From: Lachnospiraceae bacterium
GTDB taxonomy: Bacteria > Bacillota > Clostridia > Lachnospirales > Lachnospiraceae
Reading direction: 5' to 3'
NCBI GenBank assembly: GCA_015057635.1
Contig: SVEB01000024.1
Span: forward strand, 1-49,220
Length of the DNA: 49,220 bases
Shown: piece by piece, positions 40,760 to 49,220 of the stretch
Position numbering within the stretch: the stretch's first letter is position 1
Layout: every line of letters begins with the position of its first letter
Notes under the pieces: generated by a model
Database searches by the model: none
Told to the model about the DNA's origin: nothing
The model's input: the letters and a program-made list of their open reading frames with translations, nothing else
Made by a program: the position numbers and the translations under genes

Positions 40760-41719
40760 CTAGTCGTCGCTCAAATTTAATGATAAACCAAGCTCTTTGA
40801 GCTTAGCGAGTACTTCTTCTAATGATTTACGTCCAAGGTTTCTTACCTTCATCATATCTTCAGAAGTTCTGTTACATAATTCTTCAACCGTGTTAATTCC
40901 GGCTCTCTTTAAGCAGTTGTATGAACGAACAGATAATTCTAATTCGTCGATGTTCATCTCTAACACTTTTTCTTTTTCATTATCTTCTTTTTCTACCATG
41001 ACTTCTGCAGTCTTAGCATTTTCAGAAAGATCGATGAAAGAATTTAAGTGTTCGCTTAATACTTTTGCAGCCAAGCTAACGGCTTCATCAGGAACTAAGG
41101 TACCATTAGTATATACGTCTAATGTTAATTTATCGAAATCGGTAATCTGACCAACACGAGTATTTTCTACTGTTAAATTAACGCGCTCTACTGGTGTGTA
41201 GATAGAATCAACTGCGATCACGCCGATTGGAAGATCGTCGTTTTTGTTCTTATCTGCACTGATATAACCTCTGCCTTTTGTAATAGTAAGTTCCATATAC
41301 AGCTTGGAATTAGATCCGCCGTTAAGAGTTGCAATTACAAGATCAGGATTTAAGATTTCGATATCAGGATCAGCCTGAATATCACCTGCAGTAACAACGC
41401 CTTCGCCTTCGAATTCGATATACGCAGTCTTAGGTTCGTTTGTTTCACTGGAGTTCTTGATTGCAAGATTTTTGATGTTCATAATGATTTCTGTAACATC
41501 TTCCTTTACGCCAGGGATGCCAGAGAATTCATGAACAACACCATCAATCTTAACTTGGCTGACAGCTGCACCAGGTAAAGATGAAAGCATAATTCTTCTT
41601 AAAGAATTACCCAAAGTTGTACCGTATCCTCTTTCAAGAGGTTCAACTACAAATCGTCCATACTTTTTATCTTCTGAAATTTCAGCTATTTCAATTTTTG
41701 GTTTTTCAAAATCAAACAC
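40760..41719 (-). CDS. rpoA: DNA-directed RNA polymerase subunit alpha
   Basis: Alpha subunit that starts polymerase assembly and contacts activators and UP elements. The N-terminal domain has [31 protein letters not shown]. The C-terminal domain (about 255-319) has the helix-hairpin-helix [36 protein letters not shown] choose GTG 41719 (AGGAGG 7 nt upstream, product [10 protein letters not shown]), giving 319 residues; the upstream frame to 41794 has no ribosome site and would span a hairpin. Confidence 0.97.
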   Translation of the reverse strand: MFDFEKPKIEIAEISEDKKYGRFVVEPLERGYGTTLGNSLRRIMLSSLPGAAVSQVKIDGVVHEFSGIPGVKEDVTEIIMNIKNLAIKNSSETNEPKTAYIEFEGEGVVTAGDIQADPDIEILNPDLVIATLNGGSNSKLYMELTITKGRGYISADKNKNDDLPIGVIAVDSIYTPVERVNLTVENTRVGQITDFDKLTLDVYTNGTLVPDEAVSLAAKVLSEHLNSFIDLSENAKTAEVMVEKEDNEKEKVLEMNIDELELSVRSYNCLKRAGINTVEELCNRTSEDMMKVRNLGRKSLEEVLAKLKELGLSLNLSDD

Positions 41720-41769
41720 AGTGGACCCTCCTTTTGGGTTGTATCGAGGGTAGTCCAAATATACTTCCA

Positions 41770-41796
41770 AATTGCAAGGAGAAACTCCTTGCAATT
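41770..41796 (-). other. Hairpin between rpsD and rpoA
   Basis: Perfect 12-bp inverted repeat, AATTGCAAGGAG (41770-41781) and CTCCTTGCAATT (41785-41796), with a 3-nt loop, 8 nt past the rpsD stop. No T-tract follows, so it is not a plain terminator; an RNase site or a regulatory structure for rpoA is possible. Confidence 0.65.
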
Positions 41797-41803
41797 AAGT
41801 TTA

Positions 41804-42400
41804 TTATTTAGAGTACAGCTCGACAATAAGCATTTCATTTACAGGAACATCAATCTGCTCTCTTGTAGGGATTTCTTTTACAGTACCAGTAAGTGTTTCA
41901 TGGTTAGCTTCAAGCCAAGCTGGAACTAATCTGCCTTCTGTTACTTCTAAGATATCTTTGTATCTCTGAGCGGATTTATGTTTTTCTTTGATTTCGATAA
42001 CGTCACCAGCTTTAACTACGTAAGATGGGATATTAACGCATTTGCCGTTTACTAAAACGTGCTTATGATCTACGATCTGTCTAGCTTCTGTTCTAGTTCT
42101 GCCGTATCCTAAACGGAACATAACATTGTCAAGTCTTAATTCTAAAAGAATCATTAAGTTTTCACCGGTTGTACCGTATTTTAACTTTTTAGCCTTTTCA
42201 AAGTTATTTCTGAAAGGTTTTTCTAATACACCATAAATGAATTTAGCTTTCTGCTTTTCTCTTAACTGTAAGCCGTATTCACTTACTTTTTTACCTGCTC
42301 TGGAAAAGTTTCTGTTAGATTTCTTGTCAATACCTAAGAATGTTGGGTCTAAATCAAGACTTCTACATCTCTTTAATACAGGACTCATATCTCTTGCCAT
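41804..42400 (-). CDS. rpsD: 30S ribosomal protein S4
   Basis: 198 residues with the S4 RNA-binding domain (about 90-150, [31 protein letters not shown]). It is a primary binder of 16S rRNA. It lacks the N-terminal Cys4 zinc motif (starts [19 protein letters not shown]), so it is the zinc-free form. AGGAGG precedes the ATG; 18 bp after rpsK. Confidence 0.98.
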   Translation of the reverse strand: MARDMSPVLKRCRSLDLDPTFLGIDKKSNRNFSRAGKKVSEYGLQLREKQKAKFIYGVLEKPFRNNFEKAKKLKYGTTGENLMILLELRLDNVMFRLGYGRTRTEARQIVDHKHVLVNGKCVNIPSYVVKAGDVIEIKEKHKSAQRYKDILEVTEGRLVPAWLEANHETLTGTVKEIPTREQIDVPVNEMLIVELYSK

Positions 42401-42418
42401 CTCTATTTACCTCCTATA

Positions 42419-42817
42419 TTATACTCTTCTACGTTTTGGTGGTCTACAACCATTGTGTGGAACTGGTGTTACGTCCTTAATGCTTGTTACTTCGATACCA
42501 CAAGCCTGAAGAGCACGGATTGCTGCTTCTCTACCTGAACCAGGACCCTTTACCATAACTTCAACTGATTTTAAACCATGAACTAAAGCTGCCTTTGCTG
42601 CAGTTTCAGCTGCCATCTGTGCTGCGAAAGGAGTAGATTTCTTAGAACCTCTAAATCCTAAACCACCAGCACTTGCCCATGAAAGAGCGTTACCTTCTGC
42701 ATCTGTTAAGGTAACAATTGTATTATTAAAAGATGACTGAATGTGTGCCTGTCCACGATCGACATTTTTTCTAACACGTTTCTTTGTCACTTTTTTAGCT
42801 GCTATCTTCTTAGCCAT
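42419..42817 (-). CDS. rpsK: 30S ribosomal protein S11
   Basis: 132 residues, with [43 protein letters not shown] and the C-terminal [17 protein letters not shown]. It belongs to the platform of the small subunit. GGAGGG precedes the ATG; 70 bp after rpsM. Confidence 0.98.
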   Translation of the reverse strand: MAKKIAAKKVTKKRVRKNVDRGQAHIQSSFNNTIVTLTDAEGNALSWASAGGLGFRGSKKSTPFAAQMAAETAAKAALVHGLKSVEVMVKGPGSGREAAIRALQACGIEVTSIKDVTPVPHNGCRPPKRRRV

Positions 42818-42887
42818 TACAAACCCTCCTATTGGATTTTTAACTCTTGAGTTATTCCCAGGGGAACACTCATTCCGATATTTTTAA

Positions 42888-43256
42888 TTATTTCTTCTTG
42901 TTAGCAACAGTACGCTTAGGACCTTTTCTAGTTCTTGCGTTAGTCTTTGTTTTCTGACCACGAACTGGAAGACCTTTTCTATGACGAATACCTCTGTAGC
43001 ATCCGATTTCCTGTAATCTCTTGATGTTCATAGCGATTTCTCTTCTTAAATCACCTTCAACAAGCATTGTTTCGTCGATAACGTCACGAATTTTACCTAC
43101 TTCTTCGTCTGTTAAATCTCTACAACGTGTGTCTGGGTTAACGCCTGCTTTAGCAAGGATACGACCAGCACTTACTCTACCGATACCATATACATAAGTA
43201 AGACCGATTTCAACACGTTTTTCTCTTGGTAAGTCTACACCACTGATACGAGCCAT
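42888..43256 (-). CDS. rpsM: 30S ribosomal protein S13
   Basis: 122 residues: [26 protein letters not shown] at the start and [25 protein letters not shown] near the end. It lies in the head of the small subunit and contacts P-site tRNA. I start at ATG 43256 because GGAGGT lies 10 nt before it; the ATG at 43274 would place that site inside the gene. It is separated from rpmJ by a long structured gap. Confidence 0.97.
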   Translation of the reverse strand: MARISGVDLPREKRVEIGLTYVYGIGRVSAGRILAKAGVNPDTRCRDLTDEEVGKIRDVIDETMLVEGDLRREIAMNIKRLQEIGCYRGIRHRKGLPVRGQKTKTNARTRKGPKRTVANKKK

Positions 43257-43722
43257 GTGACTATGCACCTCCATTAATGAATTCTGTCAGGGGTGGCCTG
43301 TAACATGCCATAAGGCAAGTGAAATGAGTACAGATCCAATCTCCTAACCCGTTGTTTAATTGATACAATTTTCGTGATACGCCAGTTGGCGATCACTATG
43401 AATTTACCGTGAATGACAACCCTTCCCGGTGTGTCCTATTCATAAGGACAGCTAAAAGCGCTGCATTCACGTCAGCCGCTTTAAATTGTGACAACAGTAC
43501 GTTTGACTGCTGAAAGAATGTCCCGATAATGACGGTCATTCTAAAGTCATATCATATGACCCACAATATCACAATATTGCTCCATCGATACCATGATAGC
43601 GCTAAAGGCTTCACGGTCATTCTATGCGAGCAGTTGTAACACAGAAAGCAAGAACTATTTCTATATAAGTGCTATTTATGCACCTTTATGGAAACAATTG
43701 AAAACGACTTTTTCAATTGATA
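43257..43722 (-). promoter_or_regulatory. Structured gene-free region between rpmJ and rpsM
   Basis: 466 bp without a gene, rich in inverted repeats: CAATTGAAAA/TTTTTCAATTG just past rpmJ (about 43694-43718), GTCATATCATATGAC (about 43546-43560), CAATATCACAATATTG (about 43564-43579) and GTGAT-CGCC/GGCG-ATCAC (about 43374-43397). ACGGTCATTCTA occurs twice (43532-43543, 43613-43624). These genes usually lie close together. The region may be a long leader for rpsM-rpsK-rpsD-rpoA-rplQ; I do not recognise a known ribosomal leader. Confidence 0.5.
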
Positions 43723-43836
43723 TTAGCCTTGTCTTTGTTTGTGTTTAGGGTTTTCGCAGATTACTCTGATTGCACCCTTTCTCTTGATAATTTTACACTT
43801 TTCGCAAATTGGTTTTACTGAAGATCTAACCTTCAT
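43723..43836 (-). CDS. rpmJ: 50S ribosomal protein L36
   Basis: 37 residues: [20 protein letters not shown], then [17 protein letters not shown]. The pattern C-x2-C ... C ... H is the zinc-binding type of L36. AGGAG lies before the ATG. It has its own promoter at 43872-43900. Confidence 0.97.
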
Positions 43837-43871
43837 TACAATTCACTCCTTTCAAAAAAAGTCCGTTTATC

Positions 43872-43900
43872 ATTATAGCACTTTCTTGTAAGAATAGCAA
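43872..43900 (-). promoter_or_regulatory. rpmJ promoter
   Basis: Minus-strand TTGCTA (43895-43900), 17-bp spacer, TATAAT (43872-43877), about 35 bp before rpmJ. Together with the hairpin after infA it suggests a second transcription unit starts here. The rest of the 356-bp infA-rpmJ gap has no gene. Confidence 0.7.
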
Positions 43901-44170
43901 GCAGAATCTTTCTAATTTTCAACAAATAAAAATATTTTTTTAGTTTTAATGTCGTATCTTAGTTTTTCATTCACCAGCCGTCCCCTAAAAGAAGTACAGC
44001 AACCTCTGGACTTACATGGCTGCCTGGCAGTCCAACGCCATTACCCGATGGATTCGAATCCTCTTTTTTGTATTAGTATACATAAAAAGCTCGGATTTCC
44101 ATCATATAAGGACAAACTTTTTTGACATGCTCTACATCATTTTGCAGAACACAGGTTACAGTTTTGGTGA

Positions 44171-44198
44171 AAATAAGAGAAGGGGACTCCTCTTATTT
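44171..44198 (-). terminator. Terminator-like hairpin at the infA stop codon
   Basis: AAATAAGAG (minus strand, from the infA stop codon onward) pairs with CTCTTATTT around a 10-nt loop. The downstream T-tract is short (TTATTTT), so termination may be partial. The infA TAA lies inside the 5' arm. Confidence 0.6.
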
Positions 44199-44411
44199 AT
44201 CACGCCAGATAATTCTACCTTTTGTAAGGTCATATGGAGATAATTCCAAAGTTACTTTATCTCCTGGTACAATCTTAATGAAGTTCATACGAAGTTTACC
44301 GCTGATATGGGCTAAAACTTTGTGTCCATTTTCTAATTCTACCTGGAACATAGCGTTTGGTAATTTCTCAATTACTGTTCCTTCAATTTCTACAACGTCT
44401 GCTTTTGACAT
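44193..44411 (-). CDS. infA: Translation initiation factor IF-1
   Basis: 72 residues, one S1/OB fold: [62 protein letters not shown]. It binds the 30S A site during initiation. It is 27 bp after map; the small KOW-domain gene found between map and infA in some Firmicutes is absent. Confidence 0.98.
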   Translation of the reverse strand: MSKADVVEIEGTVIEKLPNAMFQVELENGHKVLAHISGKLRMNFIKIVPGDKVTLELSPYDLTKGRIIWRDK

Positions 44412-44438
44412 TCTAATACCTCCATCAATCTTTGATTG

Positions 44439-45197
44439 CTAATCTAGCCTTAACGATAATACTTCAGGTTCACCTGTCGTAATTACGATCGTATTCTCGT
44501 AATGGGCAGATAAACTGTGGTCTGAGGTAACTACCGTCCACTCATCTTCTAACCACTTTACTTCAGGGCTTCCTGCATTCACCATTGGCTCAATCGCTAA
44601 CGTCATGCCTGCCTGAAGCTTACATCCTCTTCTCTTTTGACGGAAATTCGGAATCTGCGGATCCTCATGAAGTTCGGTTCCAATGCCATGACCAACTAAA
44701 TCTCTTACGCAGGTATATCCATGTGCGATTACATAATCTTCAATTGCTGCAGAGATGTCATGTAAATGATAACCTTCTTTTGCAAATTTAATACCTTCAA
44801 AGAAACTTTGCTTGGTCACTTCAATGAGTCGTTTCGCATCCTCACTGATTTCACCAACAGCTAATGTTCTTGCTGCATCAGAATGATATCCTTTATAAAT
44901 AACGCCTGCATCTAAGCTTACAATATCCCCATTCGTTAAGATTCTTTTCTTATTCGGGATACCATGGACAACTTCGTCGTTAACGGAGACGCAGATCGAC
45001 GCAGGATAGCCATTATAATGTAAAAAGGACGGAATGCATCCGTAAGAACGGATTAACTCTTCTCCGTACTTATCGATATCCTTTGTAGAAATACCCGGTT
45101 TTACGATTTCACCTAAGCGCTCATGCACTTCCGCTAAAATACGGCCGGCTTCTCTCATTAATTCGATTTCCCTTGTAGATTTAATTGTTACTGACAT
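44439..45197 (-). CDS. map: Type I methionine aminopeptidase
   Basis: Removes N-terminal methionine from nascent proteins. 252 residues; metal ligands in SLDAGVIYKGYHSDAARTL (two Asp), HGIGTELHEDP (His), LAIEPM (Glu) and a C-terminal Glu in YENTIVITTGEPEVL. No N-terminal zinc finger. It is 47 bp after adk. Confidence 0.97.
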   Translation of the reverse strand: MSVTIKSTREIELMREAGRILAEVHERLGEIVKPGISTKDIDKYGEELIRSYGCIPSFLHYNGYPASICVSVNDEVVHGIPNKKRILTNGDIVSLDAGVIYKGYHSDAARTLAVGEISEDAKRLIEVTKQSFFEGIKFAKEGYHLHDISAAIEDYVIAHGYTCVRDLVGHGIGTELHEDPQIPNFRQKRRGCKLQAGMTLAIEPMVNAGSPEVKWLEDEWTVVTSDHSLSAHYENTIVITTGEPEVLSLRLD

Positions 45198-45244
45198 AGT
45201 ATGTTCTCCTCAATCCTTCGCGAAAGGCTACCCATAATCTATTA

Positions 45245-45886
45245 TTAACCAAGAATGCCTACAATATCGTTAAAAACTTCTGCAACATCTTTTGTACCAT
45301 CTACATCTTTTAAGATGCCCTGACCCTTGTAGTACGCGATTAACGGACTTGTCTGGTCATGATATACAGTAAGACGCTTAGCAACAGTTTCTGGCTTATC
45401 GTCGTCTCTTAAGACAAGACCGCCGCCACATGCATCACATACGCCTTCCTGTTTTGTAGGATTGAAAACAATGTGGTATGTGCCGCCACAAGCGATACAT
45501 GCTCTTCTGCCGGACATACGTGTCACGATATTTTCATCTGGTACTTCTACATTAATTGCATAATCAAGCTTTTCGCCTGCTTCGGTTAATGCTTTTGTTA
45601 ATGCTTCTGCCTGAGGAATGGTTCTTGGGAATCCGTCAAGCACATAACCGTTCTTGCAGTCATCCTGCTTGAAACGGTCCATGATCAGGTCTAAAGTTAA
45701 TTCATCTGGAACTAAAAGTCCCTGATCCATAAATTCTTTCGCTTTTTTACCAAGTTCTGTGTTGTTCTTGATATTGGCACGGAAGATATCACCGGTAGAA
45801 ATGTGTGGCACGCCATACTTTTCTGCGATTTTTTTTGCCTGTGTTCCTTTTCCTGCGCCAGGAGCTCCTAACATAACGATTTTCAT
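45245..45886 (-). CDS. adk: Adenylate kinase
   Basis: Interconverts ATP + AMP and 2 ADP. P-loop [10 protein letters not shown] at residue 7, AMP-binding DGFPRT, and a long LID with four cysteines ([12 protein letters not shown] ... CDACGG) that would bind zinc, as in many Gram-positive enzymes. I start at ATG 45886 (GGAGG 6 nt upstream), giving 213 residues; the frame up to 45925 adds a non-homologous tail without a ribosome site. It lies 177 bp after secY, with a terminator-like hairpin between. Confidence 0.97.
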   Translation of the reverse strand: MKIVMLGAPGAGKGTQAKKIAEKYGVPHISTGDIFRANIKNNTELGKKAKEFMDQGLLVPDELTLDLIMDRFKQDDCKNGYVLDGFPRTIPQAEALTKALTEAGEKLDYAINVEVPDENIVTRMSGRRACIACGGTYHIVFNPTKQEGVCDACGGGLVLRDDDKPETVAKRLTVYHDQTSPLIAYYKGQGILKDVDGTKDVAEVFNDIVGILG

Positions 45887-45944
45887 AATATGCCTCCAAA
45901 TGTTTATGTTTGTGATCATTGTCACCAGTCATTAAGGCTGTGCT

Positions 45945-45975
45945 AAAAAAGGTGGAGCAAAAGTCTTGCTCCACC
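45945..45975 (-). terminator. Terminator-like hairpin between secY and adk
   Basis: On the minus strand a perfect 10-bp stem GGTGGAGCAA/TTGCTCCACC (45966-45975 with 45951-45960), 5-nt loop, T6. It has full intrinsic-terminator form inside an operon normally read through, so it probably attenuates adk-map-infA or marks an operon end. A GTGGCT/AGCCAC hairpin lies just upstream of it. Confidence 0.8.
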
Positions 45976-46063
45976 CTAATCTTTGTGTACTGTATGGGTG
46001 GCTACTAAGCCACTCTGAATATGTTCGCATAATAATAATGTAACTTATTCAACCACAGCTACA

Positions 46064-47395
46064 TTAGTCATTTAAGAATCCTTTATAATGACGTACTAAC
46101 ATCTGTGATTCGATCTGCTTCATTGTTTCAAGGATAACACCTACAATAATGATAACAGATGTACCACTTAAGGATACGTTTGCATTAAACATACCGGAGA
46201 AGAAGATAGGTATAATCGCGACAATGGTAAGACCAATCGCACCTACAAAAATAATGTAATTTAATACCTTATTTAAGTATTCTGTCGTTGGTTTGCCTGG
46301 GCGGATACCTGGGATGAAACCACCCTGCTTCTTCATATTATTTGCAATTTCCATCGGATTGAATGTAATCGATGTATAGAAATATGCAAAGAATAAGATT
46401 AATGCAATATAGATTACTACACCAAGTGTATACTTGAATGCACCATCTCTCCAGTTAAACCATGATCCGGAACTTAACAGGTATAATACCTTAGGCCAGA
46501 AATATGCTCTCGCTGGGGAAACACTAAAGAAAGATGCGATAATAATCGGGAACTGCATAATAGACATTGCGAAAATGACAGGAATAACACCAGCGGTATT
46601 AACCTTTAAAGGAATGAAGGATGACTGTCCGCCAACCATCTTTCTTCCCTGGATTTTCTTTGCATACTGTACAGGGATCTTTCTCTGTGCATCCTGTAAA
46701 AGGATAACTAAAACTACTGTAAGTACAATAACAGCTAAAATAACAACTGCACTGATAACACCATTTACAACGGTACTAGCACCTGTTACAAACTGCTGCA
46801 CTAAACCGCTTAACTGACTAGGTAGGCCAGAAATAATATTAATTAACAAGATAATTGAAATACCATTACCAACACCCTTTTCAGTAATTCTTTCACCCAG
46901 CCACATTAAGAATGCGGAACCTGCTGTAAAGGAAGCTGTAATTACAACTACATTCATAAAGGTTAAACCGCCCGTTAACACACCGCTTCTGCCGAAACCA
47001 ATTGTCATGGCAACGGATTCTACGATTGCTAAACCAATTGTCAGATATCTGGAGATCTCTGCAATTTTCTTTCTTCCATCTTCTCCGTCTTTCTGGAGTT
47101 CTTCCAGTCTTGGGATTGCAATTGTTAATAACTGCATGATGATAGAAGATGTGATGTATGGGGAAATATTTAATGCAAATATAGACATCTGCGTGAAGGA
47201 ACCACCCGTCAGGGTGTCTAGAAATCCTAGACTGCCCCCAAACTGAGTGGACATCCAGCTTGCAAAGTAGTCCTGGTCAACTCCCGGTACAGGGAGTTGA
47301 GAACCAAGTCTAACAATTAAAAGTGCTATAAACGTAAATAACAGTCTGTTTCTAATATCTTTAATCTTAAAGGCATTTCTGACCGTTTTAAACAT
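46064..47395 (-). CDS. secY: Protein translocase subunit SecY
   Basis: Channel subunit of the Sec translocon, 443 residues with ten membrane helices. The N-terminus has RNRLLFTFIALLIVRLGSQLPVPGVD, the plug region follows (FGGSLGFLDTLTGGSF), and the C-terminal cytosolic loops include KKQGGFIPGIRPGKPTTEYL. Only 2 bp separate it from rplO, so translation is coupled. Confidence 0.98.
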   Translation of the reverse strand: MFKTVRNAFKIKDIRNRLLFTFIALLIVRLGSQLPVPGVDQDYFASWMSTQFGGSLGFLDTLTGGSFTQMSIFALNISPYITSSIIMQLLTIAIPRLEELQKDGEDGRKKIAEISRYLTIGLAIVESVAMTIGFGRSGVLTGGLTFMNVVVITASFTAGSAFLMWLGERITEKGVGNGISIILLINIISGLPSQLSGLVQQFVTGASTVVNGVISAVVILAVIVLTVVLVILLQDAQRKIPVQYAKKIQGRKMVGGQSSFIPLKVNTAGVIPVIFAMSIMQFPIIIASFFSVSPARAYFWPKVLYLLSSGSWFNWRDGAFKYTLGVVIYIALILFFAYFYTSITFNPMEIANNMKKQGGFIPGIRPGKPTTEYLNKVLNYIIFVGAIGLTIVAIIPIFFSGMFNANVSLSGTSVIIIVGVILETMKQIESQMLVRHYKGFLND

Positions 47396-47397
47396 TA

Positions 47398-47838
47398 TTA
47401 GATCACCTCAGCATTTCCACCAAGAGCCTTAATCTTTTCGATAGCGCTTTCGCTGAAAGCATTTACCTTAACATTAAGTTTCTTAGTAAGTTCTCCGTTT
47501 CCAAGAATCTTTACGCCGTCCTTAGGATTGTTGATGATACCGATTTCCATTAAGGATTCGATTGTTACGTCTGCACCATCTTCAAATCTGTTTAACATGC
47601 TAATGTTAACTGCAATGATTTCCTTTGTATTTCTATTAGTGAAACCTCTCTTAGGAAGTCTACGGTATAAAGGCATCTGACCACCTTCGAAACCTACACG
47701 AGTAGCTCCGGAACGAGCTTTCTGGCCTTTGTGACCTTTACCAGCTGTTTTGCCGTTACCTGAACCGTGTCCACGACCTCTTCTGAAGTTTGCGCTCTGT
47801 TTAGAACCATCTGCTGGTCTTAATTCAGTTAAATTCAT
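47398..47838 (-). CDS. rplO: 50S ribosomal protein L15
   Basis: 146 residues. The basic N-terminal extension [26 protein letters not shown] reaches into the large subunit core, followed by [22 protein letters not shown] precedes the ATG; 21 bp after rpmD. Confidence 0.98.
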   Translation of the reverse strand: MNLTELRPADGSKQSANFRRGRGHGSGNGKTAGKGHKGQKARSGATRVGFEGGQMPLYRRLPKRGFTNRNTKEIIAVNISMLNRFEDGADVTIESLMEIGIINNPKDGVKILGNGELTKKLNVKVNAFSESAIEKIKALGGNAEVI

Positions 47839-47859
47839 GTGTGCACCTCCTTCTATCTA

Positions 47860-48042
47860 TTAGATTTCTTCTACCTTAACTAAATGCTTAACCTGGTGAA
47901 GCATACCTCTTGTTGCTGCGTTATCTGGTAACTCAACAGTAGTGTGAAGCTTCTTTAAACCTAAAGCTGCAACTGTAGCTTTATGCTTAGGAATTGCACC
48001 GATGGTAGACTTTGTTAAAGTAACTTTTAATTTACTTGCCAT
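47860..48042 (-). CDS. rpmD: 50S ribosomal protein L30
   Basis: 60 residues: KVTLTKSTIGAIPKHKATVAALGLKKLHTTVELPDNAATRGMLHQVKHLVKVEE, full length for the family. GGAGG lies before the ATG; 22 bp after rpsE. Confidence 0.97.
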   Translation of the reverse strand: MASKLKVTLTKSTIGAIPKHKATVAALGLKKLHTTVELPDNAATRGMLHQVKHLVKVEEI

Positions 48043-48064
48043 CTTTAAACACCTCCGTCTATTC

Positions 48065-48574
48065 TTAGCCTCTTAACTCTTCAACAGAAATACCGCGAAG
48101 TGCCGCTACTTCTTCAGGAGTCTTTAACTGGCGTAATCCTTCAATTGTAGCAAGAACTACGTTCTGCTTGTTGTTAGATCCAAGTGATTTTGTACGGATA
48201 TTCTTGAAGCCTGCTAACTCAAGTACGTTACGAGCAGGACCACCAGCGATGATACCAGTACCTTCTGGACTTCTCTTTAAAAGTACGGAAGCGCTGCCGA
48301 ATTTACCTACGAAATCATGAGGTACACTACCATTTTCATCAAGTGGTAATGTGATTAATTTCTTGATTGCGTCTTCTTTACCTTTACGGATAGCTTCTGG
48401 AATTTCAGCTGCTTTACCAAGGCCGCAACCTACGTGTCCGTTCTTGTCACCAACAACGACTAAAGCTGTGAATCTGAATGTACGACCACCCTTAACAACC
48501 TTAGTTACACGTTTAATATCTACTACTTTGTCTACTAATTCTAACTGAGTAGCATCAACGATTGTACGTTTCAT
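48065..48574 (-). CDS. rpsE: 30S ribosomal protein S5
   Basis: 169 residues. The double-stranded-RNA-binding N-terminal domain ([27 protein letters not shown]) is followed by the C-terminal domain ([27 protein letters not shown]). It contributes to decoding fidelity. I start at ATG 48574, with GGGGAGG 7 nt upstream; the longer frame from 48622 overlaps rplR and has no homology there. Confidence 0.97.
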   Translation of the reverse strand: MKRTIVDATQLELVDKVVDIKRVTKVVKGGRTFRFTALVVVGDKNGHVGCGLGKAAEIPEAIRKGKEDAIKKLITLPLDENGSVPHDFVGKFGSASVLLKRSPEGTGIIAGGPARNVLELAGFKNIRTKSLGSNNKQNVVLATIEGLRQLKTPEEVAALRGISVEELRG

Positions 48575-48590
48575 GTGTTTTCCTCCCCTA

Positions 48591-48959
48591 CTAGAATTCC
48601 AGACCAGCTTCTCTTGCTGCATCCGCTAATGCTTTGATTTTACCCTGATAAATAAAGCCGCCTCTATCGAAAACAACTTTAGTGATACCTTTTTCTAATG
48701 CTTTCTTAGCGATTACAGTTCCTAAGAATGTTGCAGCTGCAACGTCATTAGTTTTTTCGATTTCTGCTTTTACGCCTTTTTCAAGTGTAGATGCAGCAAC
48801 GATAGTATTACCTACAGTATCATCAATGATCTGAGCATACATGTGATTATTACTTCTAAACACAGCTAAACGTGGTCTTTCTGCAGTACCGGAGAAACGA
48901 TTACGTAATCTATTGTGTTTATTAACACGTTTTTTAGTTTTTGAATCTTTACTAACCAT
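48591..48959 (-). CDS. rplR: 50S ribosomal protein L18
   Basis: 122 residues: [39 protein letters not shown] and the C-terminal [26 protein letters not shown]. It binds 5S rRNA. AGGAGG precedes the ATG; 18 bp after rplF and 16 bp before rpsE. Confidence 0.98.
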   Translation of the reverse strand: MVSKDSKTKKRVNKHNRLRNRFSGTAERPRLAVFRSNNHMYAQIIDDTVGNTIVAASTLEKGVKAEIEKTNDVAAATFLGTVIAKKALEKGITKVVFDRGGFIYQGKIKALADAAREAGLEF

Positions 48960-48977
48960 TTATTTTCACTCCTCCTT

Positions 48978-49220
48978 CTACTTCTTACCAGTTTTACCAA
49001 CTTTACGTCTGATAACTTCGTCAGCATATTTGATACCTTTACCTTTGTAAGGTTCTGGTCTCTTCTTATCTCTGATTTCAGCTGCGTACTGGCCAACTTT
49101 TTCTTTGTCAATACCTTTAACTGTGATTTTGTTCTGTCCTTCTAAAACGGATTCTAAACCTTCTGGATCTTCCATAACTACTGGATGAGAGTATCCTAAA
49201 GAAAGTGTAAGAGTTTTACC
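48978..49220 (-). CDS. rplF: 50S ribosomal protein L6 (N-terminus outside window)
   Basis: The C-terminal 80 residues of L6, reading from the right edge as [21 protein letters not shown], ending with [27 protein letters not shown], the conserved C-terminal signature. The start codon is beyond the window. It leads the visible part of the spc operon. Confidence 0.96.
   Translation of the reverse strand, partial: GKTLTLSLGYSHPVVMEDPEGLESVLEGQNKITVKGIDKEKVGQYAAEIRDKKRPEPYKGKGIKYADEVIRRKVGKTGKK

Overview
The window looks like a chromosomal segment from an anaerobic, low-GC Firmicute, most likely a Lachnospiraceae-type clostridium. The grounds are a one-chain pyruvate:ferredoxin oxidoreductase, the gene order rplF-rplR-rpsE-rpmD-rplO-secY-adk-map-infA-rpmJ-rpsM-rpsK-rpsD-rpoA-rplQ-ecfA1-ecfA2-ecfT-truA-rplM-rpsI, strong AGGAGG ribosome binding sites, AT-rich intergenic DNA and a hydrogenase-like protein. 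Genus and species cannot be read from the sequence. Nothing looks like a prophage, plasmid, CRISPR array or protein-coding transposon; most genes are core genes on the minus strand.

Layout. 1-1797: lysS (cut by the left edge) and greA. 2475-6005: nifJ (PFOR) on the plus strand behind a long leader with a Rex-like operator, facing a secreted M3 peptidase across a two-way terminator. 8281-8593: two identical tRNA-Gln(CUG) genes with promoter and terminator. 8799-12331: a CDF metal transporter, a small acidic membrane protein, and an ECF sigma/anti-sigma pair with its own ECF-type promoter. 12871-14463: prfC. 14709-18965: a threonine/lysine block (ACT-domain regulator, hom, an ApgM/ThrB2-type homoserine kinase, lysC). 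19272-23574: ftsE-ftsX-M23 hydrolase-ctpA, a cell-wall and division operon. 23738-26195: a CdaR/PucR-type regulator and an MsmX/UgpC-type sugar ABC ATPase. 26403-28552: an LCP-like protein, a small secreted protein and YitT. 28799-32926 (plus): a FabG-like reductase, then an operon joining a shortened [FeFe]-hydrogenase-like protein to a NitT/TauT-type ABC transporter. 33685-49220: the ribosomal protein/ECF-transporter superoperon.

The most unusual content is non-coding. Three intergenic sites (12592-12852, 33323-33599, 39851-40137) carry near-perfect palindromes of about 250-290 bp. Their stem sequences are mostly unrelated, yet all three share the same apical core (GAATAGCAGAC ... GTCTGATAG) and the same internal-loop motif (TGTCCGG...GAACA opposite TGTCCG...ACA). 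All three have the same orientation, each lies just past the 3' end of a minus-strand translation gene (prfC, rpsI, rplQ), and each is bordered on the far side by pyrimidine-rich DNA. Different stems around a fixed core is the pattern expected of a conserved nucleic-acid structure, either an RNA or a hairpin-forming DNA element. I do not recognise the family.

The ribosomal superoperon is also interrupted by long, structured, gene-free stretches (rpmJ-rpsM 466 bp, ecfT-truA 863 bp, rplQ-ecfA1 956 bp, infA-rpmJ 356 bp) and by a terminator-like hairpin between secY and adk. Promoters recognisable before rpmJ, truA and rplM suggest that this canonical operon has been split into separately controlled units.
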